From a bacterium (GTDB lineage Bacteria > Electryoneota > RPQS01): 64,000 nt of DNA. The stretch is from contig JAHDVH010000001.1 of NCBI GenBank assembly GCA_023382385.1, positions 739,611-803,610 of the forward strand, written 5' to 3'. Made by a program: the position numbers and the translations under genes. Below the pieces are notes generated by a model. That model worked only from the letters and a program-made list of their open reading frames with translations, searched no databases and was not told the origin of the DNA. This document shows positions 9,337 through 21,858 of the stretch, in pieces (the stretch's first letter is position 1; each line of letters opens with the position of its first letter).

Positions 9337-10434
9337 GTGGAGAATTTCTTGTCGGATAGACTATTCAAGGCGATAGAAGATCGGGTGGCGAGGGTGCAGG
9401 AGTATGTGCTGTCACCGCGATATTTGGATTTATTTTCACCCGAGGACATGCGGGAAGCCGTCACGTGCTACTTTGAGTCTGGGGGCAAGCGGTTGCGCCC
9501 GGCGGTGATGCTATTCTGCTGCGGGGCGGTAGGCGGCGACGAAGAGAAGGCGATCAGCGCGGCGGCGGCGGTGGAGATTTTCCACACGTGGACGCTCGTG
9601 CATGACGATATTATTGACCGCGATCCGCTGCGGCGCGGCGCGCCGACGGTGCATGAGCGATTTCGTGTCAAACCCTCAACGATTGCGCGTTTTGGAAACG
9701 GCGGGGACGCGGCGCACTACGGGGTTTCGATCGCAGTGCTGACGGGCGACGTGCAGCACGGCTGGGGAATCAGTTTGATGACGGAGCTGACGCGCAAGTT
9801 CGGGATCGCACCGGAAGTGACACTCACTCTGATCAACGAGCTGGACACGCGCGTTCTGTGCACACTGGTGGAAGGCGAGGTGCTGGACGTGCAGTATTCC
9901 AAAGAGCCCATCGAGAATCTCAGCAGTGAACAGATTGAGGAAATGCTCTGGAAAAAGACGGGTGCGCTCTACGAATTTGCTGGAGCTTCGGGCGCGGCCA
10001 TCGGATTGAACACACCGGATTTGAAACACCCGCTGGTGCGCACACTGGAGCAATTCACAAGCGCGTGCGGTGCGGCGTTTCAACTGCAGGATGACATTCT
10101 CGGAGTGGTCGGGGACGAGAAACTGCTGGGCAAGCCCGTCGGCGCGGACATCCGAGAAGGCAAGCGAACGGTGATTGCACGCGAGTCATGGGTGCGGGCC
10201 GATGCCAGGCAGCGCAAGCTGATTGACGAAACGCTGGGGAATGTGCACGCACCGCAGGATCAGATCGAGGAAGTGACGAAGCTGTTTGTTTCTTTGGGGG
10301 GAGTGGAAGAGACTGCACGCCGCGCGACTGCACACGTGGAGCGAGGGCTAAAGCATCTTGAGCCGCTGCCACAGACACAGTATCGGGAGTGGCTGTCGGA
10401 CTGGGCGCACTATATGATCGACCGGACTTTCTGA
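9337..10434 (+). CDS. Polyprenyl (isoprenoid) diphosphate synthase
   Basis: 365 residues. Both aspartate-rich motifs of trans-isoprenyl diphosphate synthases are present: VHDDIIDRD (D90, D91, D94) and QLQDDILG (about 249-256), plus GGKRLRP near residue 50. The family condenses IPP with allylic diphosphates to give chains for quinones or lipid carriers; chain length cannot be read safely here. The start is either the GTG at 9337 or the TTG at 9349, which has GGAG at 9339-9342 six bases upstream. It is the first gene behind the 9254 promoter and is followed after 3 nt by the PTS genes. Confidence 0.88.
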   Translation: MENFLSDRLFKAIEDRVARVQEYVLSPRYLDLFSPEDMREAVTCYFESGGKRLRPAVMLFCCGAVGGDEEKAISAAAAVEIFHTWTLVHDDIIDRDPLRRGAPTVHERFRVKPSTIARFGNGGDAAHYGVSIAVLTGDVQHGWGISLMTELTRKFGIAPEVTLTLINELDTRVLCTLVEGEVLDVQYSKEPIENLSSEQIEEMLWKKTGALYEFAGASGAAIGLNTPDLKHPLVRTLEQFTSACGAAFQLQDDILGVVGDEKLLGKPVGADIREGKRTVIARESWVRADARQRKLIDETLGNVHAPQDQIEEVTKLFVSLGGVEETARRATAHVERGLKHLEPLPQTQYREWLSDWAHYMIDRTF

Positions 10435-10437
10435 CCG

Positions 10438-11142
10438 ATGTGGCTGGGCGCGCTGGCGGGAACGGTTGTCTATTTGGACACGTCTGTCCTCGGACAGACA
10501 TTGCTCGGGCAACCAATCATCGCATGTGTGGCTTATGGCGTGATGGTCGGTCGGCCGGAGATCGGATTGTTCTTCGGAGTTGTGTTCGAGCTTCTGTGGC
10601 TGGCGAATCTGCAAATCGGCGCGGCGAAATTCTCGGAAGGGAATCTGGGAGCGATCATCGCAACAGCCACCGCCGCACGGGTGGCGCCTTCGGAAGTCAG
10701 CGGCGATCCGTCATGGATGGTGATGCTGTTGTGCACGGGTTTGGGGCTGGTGCTTGCGCATGCCGGACGGGAACTTGCGCCGGCTGTGCGAAAGGTTATG
10801 AATCGAATTGCAGCTTCATTCATTGAAGCGTGCGCGCGCGATGACCAATCTGCGGCACGCGGCTGGACGTTGGCCGCACTGGGTGTGCACGTCGTAGCGG
10901 GAGCCTTGTTTACCTTGACGGGCTTGATTGCCGGACACTTTATGCTACGGCTCTACTTTGGCGAGTTCTACGCGCTCGGTCCAGGAGAGAACATCGTTGC
11001 GGCAACAGACGCGCTCTGCGCAGGACTTTGGCCGGGACTATTGGGTGCGGGAGCGGCGGCAGCGATGCTGCAGTTGACGACCCGCAAGGATTGGCCGTGG
11101 GTAATTGGTCTGGGAGCCGTTGGCGGAGTGCTCTTGGGATGA
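10438..11142 (+). CDS. PTS mannose/sorbose-family EIIC membrane component
   Basis: 234 residues, almost wholly hydrophobic with about seven membrane segments, including the EIIC-Man type segment RPEIGLFFGVVFELLWLANL followed by IGAAKFSEGNLGAIIA. This family forms the membrane channel of mannose-type phosphotransferase systems together with EIID. The start lies 3 nt after the polyprenyl synthase stop and the stop overlaps the EIID start (ATGA at 11139-11142). No EIIA or EIIB gene lies in this operon. Confidence 0.85.
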   Translation: MWLGALAGTVVYLDTSVLGQTLLGQPIIACVAYGVMVGRPEIGLFFGVVFELLWLANLQIGAAKFSEGNLGAIIATATAARVAPSEVSGDPSWMVMLLCTGLGLVLAHAGRELAPAVRKVMNRIAASFIEACARDDQSAARGWTLAALGVHVVAGALFTLTGLIAGHFMLRLYFGEFYALGPGENIVAATDALCAGLWPGLLGAGAAAAMLQLTTRKDWPWVIGLGAVGGVLLG

Positions 11143-11879
11143 ACAGTGTTCCGAAACAGAGCATCCTGCTGCGCTCGCTTGCGCTGCAACTCTTCCTGAA
11201 CTATCGCACGATGCAGGGGCCGGGCTATCTGCTCGCCTTGCGTCCGTTGCTAAAACAATCCCCTTTGTCTGAACCGAAGATTCGCGCGGCCGGCAGCTAC
11301 ATCAACGGTCATCCGGTGTTTTCCAGTGCAGGGCTGGGGGCAATCGCCGGGCGATTGACGTCTGATGATGCTCTTGACTTGAGTGATTTTGCGGCATGGA
11401 AGCGGGAGATTTCAACGCCGATGGGAGCCATCGGGGACGGGTTGATTTGGGAGCGGTTCAAACCCGGGCTGCTGGCGGTGGCAGCGGGTTTCCTGCTGGT
11501 AGCGGGCCCGTATGCGCAAGACGTATGGCCGTGGATCACGCTGGTCATCCTGGCTGTATACAACAGCACACTTTGGATGTTCCGCGAGTGGGCGTTCGCA
11601 CGAGGATTTGAACTGCGGGAGCGCTTGACAGAGCTTGCCGCGCATCCCGGACTGATCAAGCTCAAAAAGGGATTGCGGATCTTCGGGATTCTTGCTGCGG
11701 CTTTCGCGCTGGCGGGTTCGCTTGGGGTGTTTGTGAACGGCGGCGCACTCGGTGCGTCTCAATTCGGTGCGGGCTTTCTCATCATGCTGGCCGGAGCGAG
11801 GCTGCGTGTGAGCACCTTGACGGCGGCATTTTTCACGGTTTTATCCACATTCGGTTTGTATTACCTGAATCAACTATGA
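11139..11879 (+). CDS. PTS mannose/sorbose-family EIID membrane component
   Basis: 246 residues from the ATG at 11139, coupled to EIIC by a 4-nt overlap. The N-terminal half has EIID-type motifs (LNYRTMQGPGYLLALRPLL, then a conserved GAIGDGLIWERFKPGLL) and the C-terminal half has several membrane helices. EIID partners EIIC in sugar import by the mannose-type PTS. The mature protein is slightly shorter than typical EIID (about 270-280 residues). Confidence 0.85.
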   Translation: MNSVPKQSILLRSLALQLFLNYRTMQGPGYLLALRPLLKQSPLSEPKIRAAGSYINGHPVFSSAGLGAIAGRLTSDDALDLSDFAAWKREISTPMGAIGDGLIWERFKPGLLAVAAGFLLVAGPYAQDVWPWITLVILAVYNSTLWMFREWAFARGFELRERLTELAAHPGLIKLKKGLRIFGILAAAFALAGSLGVFVNGGALGASQFGAGFLIMLAGARLRVSTLTAAFFTVLSTFGLYYLNQL

Positions 11880-11892
11880 CCAGACACCAGTC

Positions 11893-12159
11893 GTGATCCA
11901 GAAGGAAGTAACCCTCCTCAATCGTTTGGGGCTGCACATCCGCCCCGCCGCACAACTGACGAAGATTGCGGCCAAGTATAACGCCGACGTGTATCTTTTA
12001 AAGGACGGGATGCGCGTCAACGGCAAGAGTATCATGGGAGTGATGATGCTCGCAGCGGCGCGCGGCAGCTCGCTGACGATCGAGTGTATCGGCGATGACG
12101 AGCAGTCGTTAATGGACGATTTGGTCCAGCTGTTTGAGAACAAGTTTTACGAGGAGTAA
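11893..12159 (+). CDS. ptsH: Phosphocarrier protein HPr
   Basis: 88 residues from a GTG at 11893. The active-site His15 sits in NRLGLHIRPAAQL, and Ser46 (GKSIMGVM) is in the place where HPr kinase/phosphorylase phosphorylates regulatory HPr proteins. HPr passes phosphate from EI to EIIA domains. It lies 13 nt behind EIID and 5 nt before EI. Confidence 0.95.
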   Translation: MIQKEVTLLNRLGLHIRPAAQLTKIAAKYNADVYLLKDGMRVNGKSIMGVMMLAAARGSSLTIECIGDDEQSLMDDLVQLFENKFYEE

Positions 12160-12164
12160 GAGTC

Positions 12165-13934
12165 GTGGGCAGCGAGAGCAAGAAGGAGCAGATATTGCGC
12201 GGTATTCCGGCGTCGCACGGGATAGCGATCGGCCGCGTGCATCTGATCAATTACGAAGAGCCGGAAGTTCTTCCGCGCAAGCTCGCGCCCGCGGAAGTGC
12301 CGAAAGAGCTGGCCCGGCTCAACGACGCGATCGAAGCGACACAAGCCGCGATAGAGCGCTCGCGCGATCGGGCGCTGGACCTGGCCGGAATTGCGGTGGG
12401 CAAGATCTTCGACGCGCACTTGCTGATTCTGGGGGACACGATATTTCAGGATCAGGTTCGCGGGAGAATCGCGCGCGAGCAGTTCGACGCCGAATACATT
12501 ATCTATGACGCGTTTGCACAGATGATTGAGTTGATCAGCCGCTCGGCGGGCGAGGTTTTTCGTGAGCGTGCGGCGGATTTGCGCGATGTGCGGAGCAGGC
12601 TGCTCAGGCATTTGCGCGGTGAAGGGGATGTGATTCCCGATCATCCGACTCATGAGGTAATTCTGGTCGCGGAGGACCTCTCCCCCACTCAAGCTTTGAA
12701 CCTCGACCGGACGCTGGTTCACGGGATCGCCACAGATATTGGCGGGCTGACGTCGCACACGGCAATCCTCGCCCGCAGTCTGGACATTCCCACGGTAGTC
12801 GGCATCGGAGATGCGACAGCCAAAGCGAGCAGCGGCGACGCGATCATTATCAACGGCAACAGCGGCAAAGTTATTTTACATCCGACCGCCGAATCGCTGT
12901 CAGAGTATCAGTCGAAGCGTGAGCGGTTTCGCGGCTTTCAACGGATTCTGGAAGGATTGCGCGGTCAGCCGGCTGTGACGACCGACGGACACGAGATCAA
13001 GCTGTGGGGCAATATTGAATTGCCGCGCGAAGCGGACTTGGTGCTTTCTCACGGTGGCACAGGCGTCGGGTTGTTCCGCAGTGAATTCCTATTCTTGACG
13101 CGAGAGACAACGCCGACGGAAGATGAGCAGTTCGGCGTCTATGATAAGGCCGCAGAAATCATGGCGCCGCATCCGGTTGTCATTCGCACGTTCGATCTCG
13201 GCGGAGACAAGTATCATGCGGGCATCAATCTGCGGGATGAGAGGAATCCATTTCTCGGATACCGCGCGATCCGTGTCTCCTTGTCACGGCGAGACTTGTT
13301 TCGGGCGCAATTACGTGCCATTTTGCGGGCTTCCGCGCGCGAGAACGTGAGAGTGATGTTCCCGTTTGTTTCCGGGTTGGAGGAATTGCGGGAAGCGATA
13401 ACCGTGCTCGACGAAGCGAAGCTGGAGCTACAGCAACGGAAACTTGCCTTTGACCCCAACATTCCGGTAGGCATCATGGTAGAGATTCCGTCTGCGGCGG
13501 TGTTTGCGGATCGGCTGGCGGAGGAGTGTGACTTTCTGTCCATTGGAACGAACGATTTGATTCAGTACACAGTGGCAACAGACCGCGCGAATGAGCAGGT
13601 GGCCGCATATTACAGGAGCTATCATCCGGCGGTGTTGCGGCTGATCGAAATGACGGTCGATGCCGGCAGAAAGCGACACGTCGATGTAGGAATATGCGGA
13701 GAAATGGGCGGAACTCCAACGGCGATACCGTTGTTGATCGGGTTGGGGTTGCGCGAACTTTCGATGACGTCTTCCATGATACCCGAGATCAAGAAGATTA
13801 TCCGCACACTGTCGTACGAGGAGTGCAGACGGATGACGCGCAAGGCGATGAAGATGGCGACGTCACAGGAGATTCAACAATACATGCAGCGCGAATTGAA
13901 GAAGCGATTCGCGGATTTGCCGATTTGGTTCTAA
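12165..13934 (+). CDS. ptsI: Phosphoenolpyruvate-protein phosphotransferase (PTS enzyme I)
   Basis: 589 residues, a normal EI length, from a GTG at 12165 preceded by GAGGAG. Domains in order: HPr-binding helical domain, phosphohistidine domain with H198 in GGLTSHTAILARSL, and the PEP-binding barrel with GVGLFRSEFLF, a conserved FDLGGDK and the catalytic Cys in VGICGEMGG (about 512). EI takes phosphate from PEP and gives it to HPr in the cytoplasm. Confidence 0.96.
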   Translation: MGSESKKEQILRGIPASHGIAIGRVHLINYEEPEVLPRKLAPAEVPKELARLNDAIEATQAAIERSRDRALDLAGIAVGKIFDAHLLILGDTIFQDQVRGRIAREQFDAEYIIYDAFAQMIELISRSAGEVFRERAADLRDVRSRLLRHLRGEGDVIPDHPTHEVILVAEDLSPTQALNLDRTLVHGIATDIGGLTSHTAILARSLDIPTVVGIGDATAKASSGDAIIINGNSGKVILHPTAESLSEYQSKRERFRGFQRILEGLRGQPAVTTDGHEIKLWGNIELPREADLVLSHGGTGVGLFRSEFLFLTRETTPTEDEQFGVYDKAAEIMAPHPVVIRTFDLGGDKYHAGINLRDERNPFLGYRAIRVSLSRRDLFRAQLRAILRASARENVRVMFPFVSGLEELREAITVLDEAKLELQQRKLAFDPNIPVGIMVEIPSAAVFADRLAEECDFLSIGTNDLIQYTVATDRANEQVAAYYRSYHPAVLRLIEMTVDAGRKRHVDVGICGEMGGTPTAIPLLIGLGLRELSMTSSMIPEIKKIIRTLSYEECRRMTRKAMKMATSQEIQQYMQRELKKRFADLPIWF

Positions 13935-13938
13935 CAAC

Positions 13939-15018
13939 ATGACCATTACAACAAAAGCAATCAATCTTACGGAGACTCGGCTCAAGCAGCTGGATCCGGG
14001 CGACATGCTGGGCAAGACGCTGGAACTCGCGGGACAGCTTGAGCGCGGTCACGAGATCGCGGACGAGTTTCTGCTGCATCATCAGATGCTTGACGAACCC
14101 AAGCTGGACTGGTTTGGGTTGGGCGGGAGCGCGGTGTCGGGGGACTTGCTGCAGGCCTTCGGTCTCGAGCCGCCGGCGATGTACGGACGGATTTTTGTGC
14201 GGCGACATTCACGCGTGTCGGACTTGCCCAGACTGGTGTGCAGTTATTCAGGCAATACGATTGAAGCGATTCAAGCTCTCACCGAAGTGGATCCGAGACA
14301 GGTGTGGCTGGCTGTGTCCAGCGGAGGACGGCTCGAGCAAAAAGCGACGTCCGCCGGAATTCCCTACCTCAATCTGCCGGGCGGCTACCCCCCGCGAGCG
14401 GCGGTGGGATTTTCGCTGGGTGCACTCCATCGCCTGTTTCAGAGGTCCTATGGCTTTCACAATCCCGACATAGATTCTTGGCCGCTGGCGAAGCTGCAGG
14501 CGGATGCCGCGCGCTACGCGACGTTGACGCGCGAGGAGAATCCGGCCCTCGACCTTGCGGTAAAGTTGGTGGATCGCACGCCGGTTATTTACACATGCGA
14601 TGGTCTGCTCGGACCGGCACTGGCATTTCGACTTCGCGCACAGCTCGCGGAAAACAGCAAGGTCTGGTCGCATAGTGCGGATTTGCCGGAACTTGCGCAC
14701 AACGAGGTGGAGGCCTTTGGCCACCTTGCGCAGGTGTTGCCTCCTCCACTCGTGATGTTTCTCGGCAGCTGGGGTATGACAGGAACATTTGCCGACCCGC
14801 GCGGCCCGATGGAAGAGATGCTCGCACAAATGGGTGTGGCATCAGTCAGGCTTGACCCTCAGGTGATGTTCCCGGACAGTAGGGGCAGGCTGTCACAAGG
14901 AATTCGACTGATGCTCCTTCTGGATGCGGCAACGGTGTACTTAGCGATCCTCAAAGCAGAGGACCCGATGGAAATCCCGAGAATTACGGGGCTTAAAGAG
15001 CTGCTGACAGGGTCTTGA
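13939..15018 (+). CDS. SIS-domain bifunctional phosphoglucose/phosphomannose isomerase
   Basis: 359 residues. An SIS sugar-isomerase fold is shown by GLGGSAVSGDLLQAF (residues ~53-67) and SYSGNTIEAIQAL (~97-109), with a PGI/PMI-type C-terminal domain. This family interconverts glucose-6-P, fructose-6-P and mannose-6-P. Its place 4 nt after EI ties it to PTS sugar entry, and mannose-6-P would also feed the GDP-mannose route used by gmd at the other end of the window (inference). Confidence 0.82.
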   Translation: MTITTKAINLTETRLKQLDPGDMLGKTLELAGQLERGHEIADEFLLHHQMLDEPKLDWFGLGGSAVSGDLLQAFGLEPPAMYGRIFVRRHSRVSDLPRLVCSYSGNTIEAIQALTEVDPRQVWLAVSSGGRLEQKATSAGIPYLNLPGGYPPRAAVGFSLGALHRLFQRSYGFHNPDIDSWPLAKLQADAARYATLTREENPALDLAVKLVDRTPVIYTCDGLLGPALAFRLRAQLAENSKVWSHSADLPELAHNEVEAFGHLAQVLPPPLVMFLGSWGMTGTFADPRGPMEEMLAQMGVASVRLDPQVMFPDSRGRLSQGIRLMLLLDAATVYLAILKAEDPMEIPRITGLKELLTGS

Positions 15019-15072
15019 TATTTACGGTCGAAATCTGTAGATTACAAGACTTTAAGAAAACGTAAGTCCTCA

Positions 15073-16065
15073 GTGAAAGCAATCATTCCGGTCGCAGGGA
15101 TAGGTTCGCGTTTGCGACCGCACACCTTCACCCGGCCCAAAGTCCTCCTCAACGTGGCCGGGAAACCCATTCTCGGCCATATACTCGATCATCTCATCGC
15201 ATCCGGCATAGACCAAGTAACATTGGTTGTTGGTGCGATGGGCGATTTGATTGAGAGCTACGTGCGTAAGCACTACGCGATTCCCGCGGACTTCGTGGTT
15301 CAGCAGGAAGCTCGGGGACTTGCTCATGCCGTGCATTTGGGATTGACATCCGAGGATCAGGAAGTTCTGGTCATACTTGGCGACACGATATTTGAATTCG
15401 ACCTCAAACGTGTGTTGAGCGAATCGGCTGACAACGCAATCGGGGTGAAGACGGTCGAAGATCCGCGCCGGTTCGGAGTCGTTGAGACGCGCGACCACAT
15501 CGTCACGCGTCTTGTTGAGAAACCTGAGAACCCGCGCTCAAATCTGGTTATTGTGGGAATTTATCTTATCCGGCAGGCGCAGGCCCTGAAAGAATCCATT
15601 GAGATACTGTTCGAGCGCAACTTGACGACCCGCGGGGAGTTCCAGCTAACCGATGCCCTACAGCTGATGATCGAGAGTGGAACTCAGATTACAACCTTTC
15701 CGGTGGATAACTGGTTCGACTGCGGGAAACCCGAGACTCTTCTTGAAACGAACCGTCATTTGCTTGCGAAGTTAAACGGCGATTTGCCGCAGCGCAAGGG
15801 CGCGGTGTTTATCCCGCCGGTGTTTGTACATCCCGAGGCCATCATTGAGCAGGCAATCGTTGGTCCATTTGCAACGATCGGCCAAGGGGCGGAAGTACGC
15901 AACGCGATGGTGCGGGATGCCATTTTAGGTGAGGGCGCGCGAGTCGAGGAGGCCTTAGTGGCCGGGTCCTTGGTCGGCAATAACGCGGTGGTGAAGGGAA
16001 TGTTTCACCGTTACAATTTGGGCGATTCCAGCGCCATCATAGAAGGTATAGGCGACGAGCTATAG
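15073..16065 (+). CDS. Sugar-1-phosphate nucleotidyltransferase with left-handed beta-helix tail
   Basis: 330 residues from a GTG at 15073. The N-terminal nucleotidyltransferase domain has [20 protein letters not shown] with the GxGxRLRP..PK signature, and VILGDTIFE. The last ~80 residues carry hexapeptide-like repeats ([24 protein letters not shown]) of a left-handed beta-helix. Members activate sugar-1-phosphates as NDP-sugars, mostly glucose-1-P or mannose-1-P. The exact sugar and nucleotide are not decided by sequence. Confidence 0.85.
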   Translation: MKAIIPVAGIGSRLRPHTFTRPKVLLNVAGKPILGHILDHLIASGIDQVTLVVGAMGDLIESYVRKHYAIPADFVVQQEARGLAHAVHLGLTSEDQEVLVILGDTIFEFDLKRVLSESADNAIGVKTVEDPRRFGVVETRDHIVTRLVEKPENPRSNLVIVGIYLIRQAQALKESIEILFERNLTTRGEFQLTDALQLMIESGTQITTFPVDNWFDCGKPETLLETNRHLLAKLNGDLPQRKGAVFIPPVFVHPEAIIEQAIVGPFATIGQGAEVRNAMVRDAILGEGARVEEALVAGSLVGNNAVVKGMFHRYNLGDSSAIIEGIGDEL

Positions 16066-16102
16066 CATTTCACTTTTCACGACGGAGCAGCAGCAACCAT
16101 CC

Positions 16103-18553
<2,451 letters not shown>

Positions 18554-18554
<1 letters not shown>

Positions 18555-20548
18555 TGCGCTGTCCAACGGCGACAGTATGCAAAAGACGGAGGCAGCTCCG
18601 TCTTTTGTGTTTGTGCTTGATGACAATCGTGGCGGGATGTGAAATTCCGCAACCGCCGGGCGATATGTGGTGGGACGTGGATCTGAATGTTCCTTTCGGA
18701 GTCCGGACGTACGGGATGTGGGAGCTTGCCGATCCGGACAGTGTGATACGCGCGAACGGTTCGGGCATCGGCATGAGCGACGACAGTACGATGTATTTCA
18801 GTGCATGGGCAAGTCTGCTCGCGGAAATCGGCGATAGCTTATACGCATCTCCGGTAGAACGCACCATCGATCGTTATCTAACTGCGATCGAAGCACCGCT
18901 CGACTACGACACACTGCTCGGCTACTCACTGGGATCCCTGAATCCCGGTCTCGCGGCATTGCACGGCACAGTTCAGGACATACCGCCTCATGCGCTGGAA
19001 CACACCATCGCGCTGCCGCTTCCGGCAGGGTATGACAGTCTTGAAGTGGACACGGCGACCATATCCATTGTTATCATTAATCGTCTTGCCTACGAGGTGA
19101 CGGGGCTTCAGTTGCGCGCAGGCAGCAAAGTCATTGCAGACGTGAGCGCACTAAACCCCGATCAGCAGTTTGTGGATCGCGTATCACTTGCGGAGGCCAT
19201 ATTGGTTTCCGACTTCACTTTTGCCCTCTCTGCCACAGGTCAGGGCGGCACGGGCATTTCCGTTGATTCGGCGTCGCGCATTTCCGTTTCCGTCAGAGTG
19301 GACACAGTAACCGCCTCAAGATTCTACGGATTTGTTCCTGTGCAAACGGTTGTCCGCGACAGCGCAGTATCCATCGAGCAGCGTCATCGCATCAATCTTG
19401 CAATCATCGAATCAGGAAACATGATCGTGACGCTGGCAAATCAGTCCCAATTCGCTGACACTGTAACCCTGCGCATTCCGAATCTTGTGAGCAGGCTGAA
19501 CGACACACTTGCAGTCAAACGCTTTCTTATGCCGGGGGATTCTGATGTCGCGGTCATCCCGTTGGCACACTACCGGTTGCGACCGAGTCAGGACGAAGAT
19601 CAAAAGATAACCGGACAAATCATCTCGCATACTCCGGCGACAGCCGATCGACGTGCTTTTGTTTCCGGCAACGAACACGTTTATGCGAGAGTAGAGTTTG
19701 AGCGGCTGCCAATTGAGTATTTCGCGGGAACGTTGAATAATCTTGAATTGCCAATAGAAGACACACAAGTCGAAATCGACCGTCCTCCGCAAGGTTGGGA
19801 GAAAGCGCGTCCGCTTGATGTTGCAGCATTGTTGCACGTGGAACAAGGCATCGGAGGACTCTTGGACGCAGAGATTACTGCACATACGAGTTTCGGCGGC
19901 GAGACTGTAGGCGACACCGTCGTTAGCATCTCCAATCTATCTCTTGTCAACGATTCACTCGCGACAATTAACGGCTTGGCGACCTTACTTGCTGATTATC
20001 CCGATTTGCTGACGGTTTCCGGAACATCCGTGCTGCATGGCGAAATCGCGGTCTATAACAACGCACGTGTCAGGGTCGGGCTTGAATTGCGAGCGGCGTT
20101 GGCTGTGGAATTGACCGGGGACATTGAGCCTGAGGGCGAGATTGAACGAGTGTCGCCACGGGACTTAGAGGACATTCAGAGCGGCACGGCAACGATTCGG
20201 ATTTGGAATCATCTCCCGACAGACGGAAGGTGCTTCCTTGTGGCCGGATTTGACAGCGCGAGACTGCAAAAGGAATCAGGAACCGATGCCGATACGCTTT
20301 TTGACGTTCTGATTCCTGCTCCGACCGTAGTGAATGGAATGACAGTAGACGCAAGTCAACTTTCGTTTGACGTCACGCTTGACGAGCGATGGTTGAACTT
20401 CTTCAAGTCCGAGCACTTCTTCGTTCGCACGCAAATCGCCATCAGTGCGGCACACAACGACACATTGGTTCTGACAGGGCGAGACTTTGTCGCGGTTCAA
20501 CCGTTCGCCAGAATTGTATACACGGTCAGACCCGGAGAAATCGAGTGA
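18554..20548 (+). CDS. Large predicted lipoprotein of unknown function
   Basis: 664 residues from the ATG at 18554. The n-region KRRRQLR, a hydrophobic core and lipobox IVAGC (Cys ~29) mark a lipoprotein, likely exported to the envelope. The rest is rich in beta-strand, with no Cys and no catalytic motif; I know no family for it. It is coupled to ahcY upstream and overlaps the next outer-membrane protein by 4 nt (GTGA), so the two probably work as an envelope pair. A terminator-shaped hairpin (18580-18607) lies inside codons 9-18. Confidence 0.75.
18580..18607 (+). terminator. Terminator-shaped hairpin inside the lipoprotein coding start
   Basis: CAAAAGACGGAG (18580-18591) and CTCCGTCTTTTG (18596-18607) pair over 12 bp with a GCAG loop, and the 3' arm ends in a U-rich run. 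It sits 26 nt after the ahcY stop, where a terminator for metK-ahcY would be expected, but within the first codons of the lipoprotein. Confidence 0.6.
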
Positions 20549-21792
20549 AAGAGTTCCTCGTAATTCTGTTGTGCGCTACGGCACTCTACGCGCAGGCGCC
20601 ATCTGGCCGTCAATTGGGATTGGCCGGTGCAATGGACATACTGGAACACTCTTCGGATGTTTTGCACGGCAACGCGGCTGTCCTTGCGCGACCCAATTCC
20701 ATGACATGGCGAATAGATTTGCCGCGTTTCACGGCGAGTGCGCATAACAATTCTTTCAGCGTCAATCGGTGGAATGATCAGATTGGCCGAGATCGCTACC
20801 TGTCGGCGACCGACAAACGCGAAATCCTGGGCAGTATTCCCTCAGACGGCCTCAAAGTCTCGGCGATCGCCTCGGCGCCCATTTTGGGCGGCGTGTACAA
20901 GAAGATGGCGTTCCAGATTTCCGAAGAATACGCGCTGAACGTGAACGCGGACCGCGAACTCTTCGAGCTTGCGTTGTTCGGGAATCAGCTTAATCGCGGC
21001 TACAAACTCGAAGACCTGGGAGGCGAACAGTATGCGCTTCTGGATGCCGGAGTCGCCATTGCCTACGAATTTCAGCAAGACAAAATCAAGGGGTTGTATG
21101 GCGGGATCGGATTCCACTTCTATCTCGGTCAGCATCTCGACAAGGTAGTGGACGCCGTCGGAGAACTTCAAGCGACGGACTCCCTGCTCACCGGTTACGG
21201 AGCGGTGCAACGTGTCAACTCGAACCAAGGAGACGGCATCGGATTTGATCTGAGCATGTTGGCCGATATCAACGACAAGTGGTCGCTCGGCGTGGCACTC
21301 AAGCAGATCGGCGGTAGCATAACGTGGGTTGTTAACGAAGCGAAGCTTGATGCCTTCGAAGTGGATTCTGCAGGCGTGATTGTCGATTCACTGGATGATG
21401 ATGGCTACGTCAAGCGTGCATTCCGAAGCAGCACGACTTCAATCGCAGGCGGCAGCATCGAATCAAAGATCCCTGCAACTCTCGAACTGTCCGGTCGATA
21501 TCAATTGGCTCCCCGTGCTCTTCTGTTGTCAACGTTTCGTGCGCGTTTCGAAGAGTCCGCACAGGGCAAGGCTGGCGCGGAGATTGCGCTGGGAGGAGAG
21601 TATTCTGCGACCAAAGTGCTGCTGCTACGCGCCGGACTGGGAACGGGCGGTCCGTTGGGAACTCGGATTTCGGTGGGCGGAGGAGTGCGAACGAAGCACT
21701 ACGACTTCGATCTTGGTTGTGCATGGCACGAAGGGCTGTTTTCAGCGACACGAGGACTTTCCTTCGGCATAGGACATTCGATTCACTGGTAA
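20545..21792 (+). CDS. Outer-membrane protein of the DUF5723/PorV-like beta-barrel type
   Basis: 415 residues from the GTG at 20545. Signal peptide VKEFLVILLCATALYAQAPS, then RQLGLAGAMDILEHSSDVLH and many amphipathic strands with glycines, ending in a short barrel-like strand (LSFGIGHSIHW). It resembles the DUF5723 / fatty-acid-transporter-like barrels of FCB bacteria. Likely an outer-membrane barrel encoded with the preceding lipoprotein. Function unknown. Confidence 0.72.
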   Translation: MKEFLVILLCATALYAQAPSGRQLGLAGAMDILEHSSDVLHGNAAVLARPNSMTWRIDLPRFTASAHNNSFSVNRWNDQIGRDRYLSATDKREILGSIPSDGLKVSAIASAPILGGVYKKMAFQISEEYALNVNADRELFELALFGNQLNRGYKLEDLGGEQYALLDAGVAIAYEFQQDKIKGLYGGIGFHFYLGQHLDKVVDAVGELQATDSLLTGYGAVQRVNSNQGDGIGFDLSMLADINDKWSLGVALKQIGGSITWVVNEAKLDAFEVDSAGVIVDSLDDDGYVKRAFRSSTTSIAGGSIESKIPATLELSGRYQLAPRALLLSTFRARFEESAQGKAGAEIALGGEYSATKVLLLRAGLGTGGPLGTRISVGGGVRTKHYDFDLGCAWHEGLFSATRGLSFGIGHSIHW

Positions 21793-21813
21793 GCAAGAGT
21801 TTGACCAAGAATA

Positions 21814-21837
21814 AGAGGCCGCAGTGATGCGGCCTCT
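21814..21837. terminator. Hairpin between convergent operons
   Basis: AGAGGCCGCA-GTGA-TGCGGCCTCT, a perfect 10-bp stem. It lies between convergent genes ending at 21792 and 21859 and can end transcription from both sides, although the T-runs are short. Confidence 0.65.
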
Positions 21838-21858
21838 TTCATTTCTCATAAAGCATTG

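Noticed and set aside
11028-11138. N-terminal extension of EIID
   Set aside because: Out-of-frame read of the EIIC end; the ATG at 11139 overlaps the EIIC stop and fits EIID.
16066-16102. SAM riboswitch before metK
   Set aside because: Only 37 nt between genes; too short and without the expected pairings.
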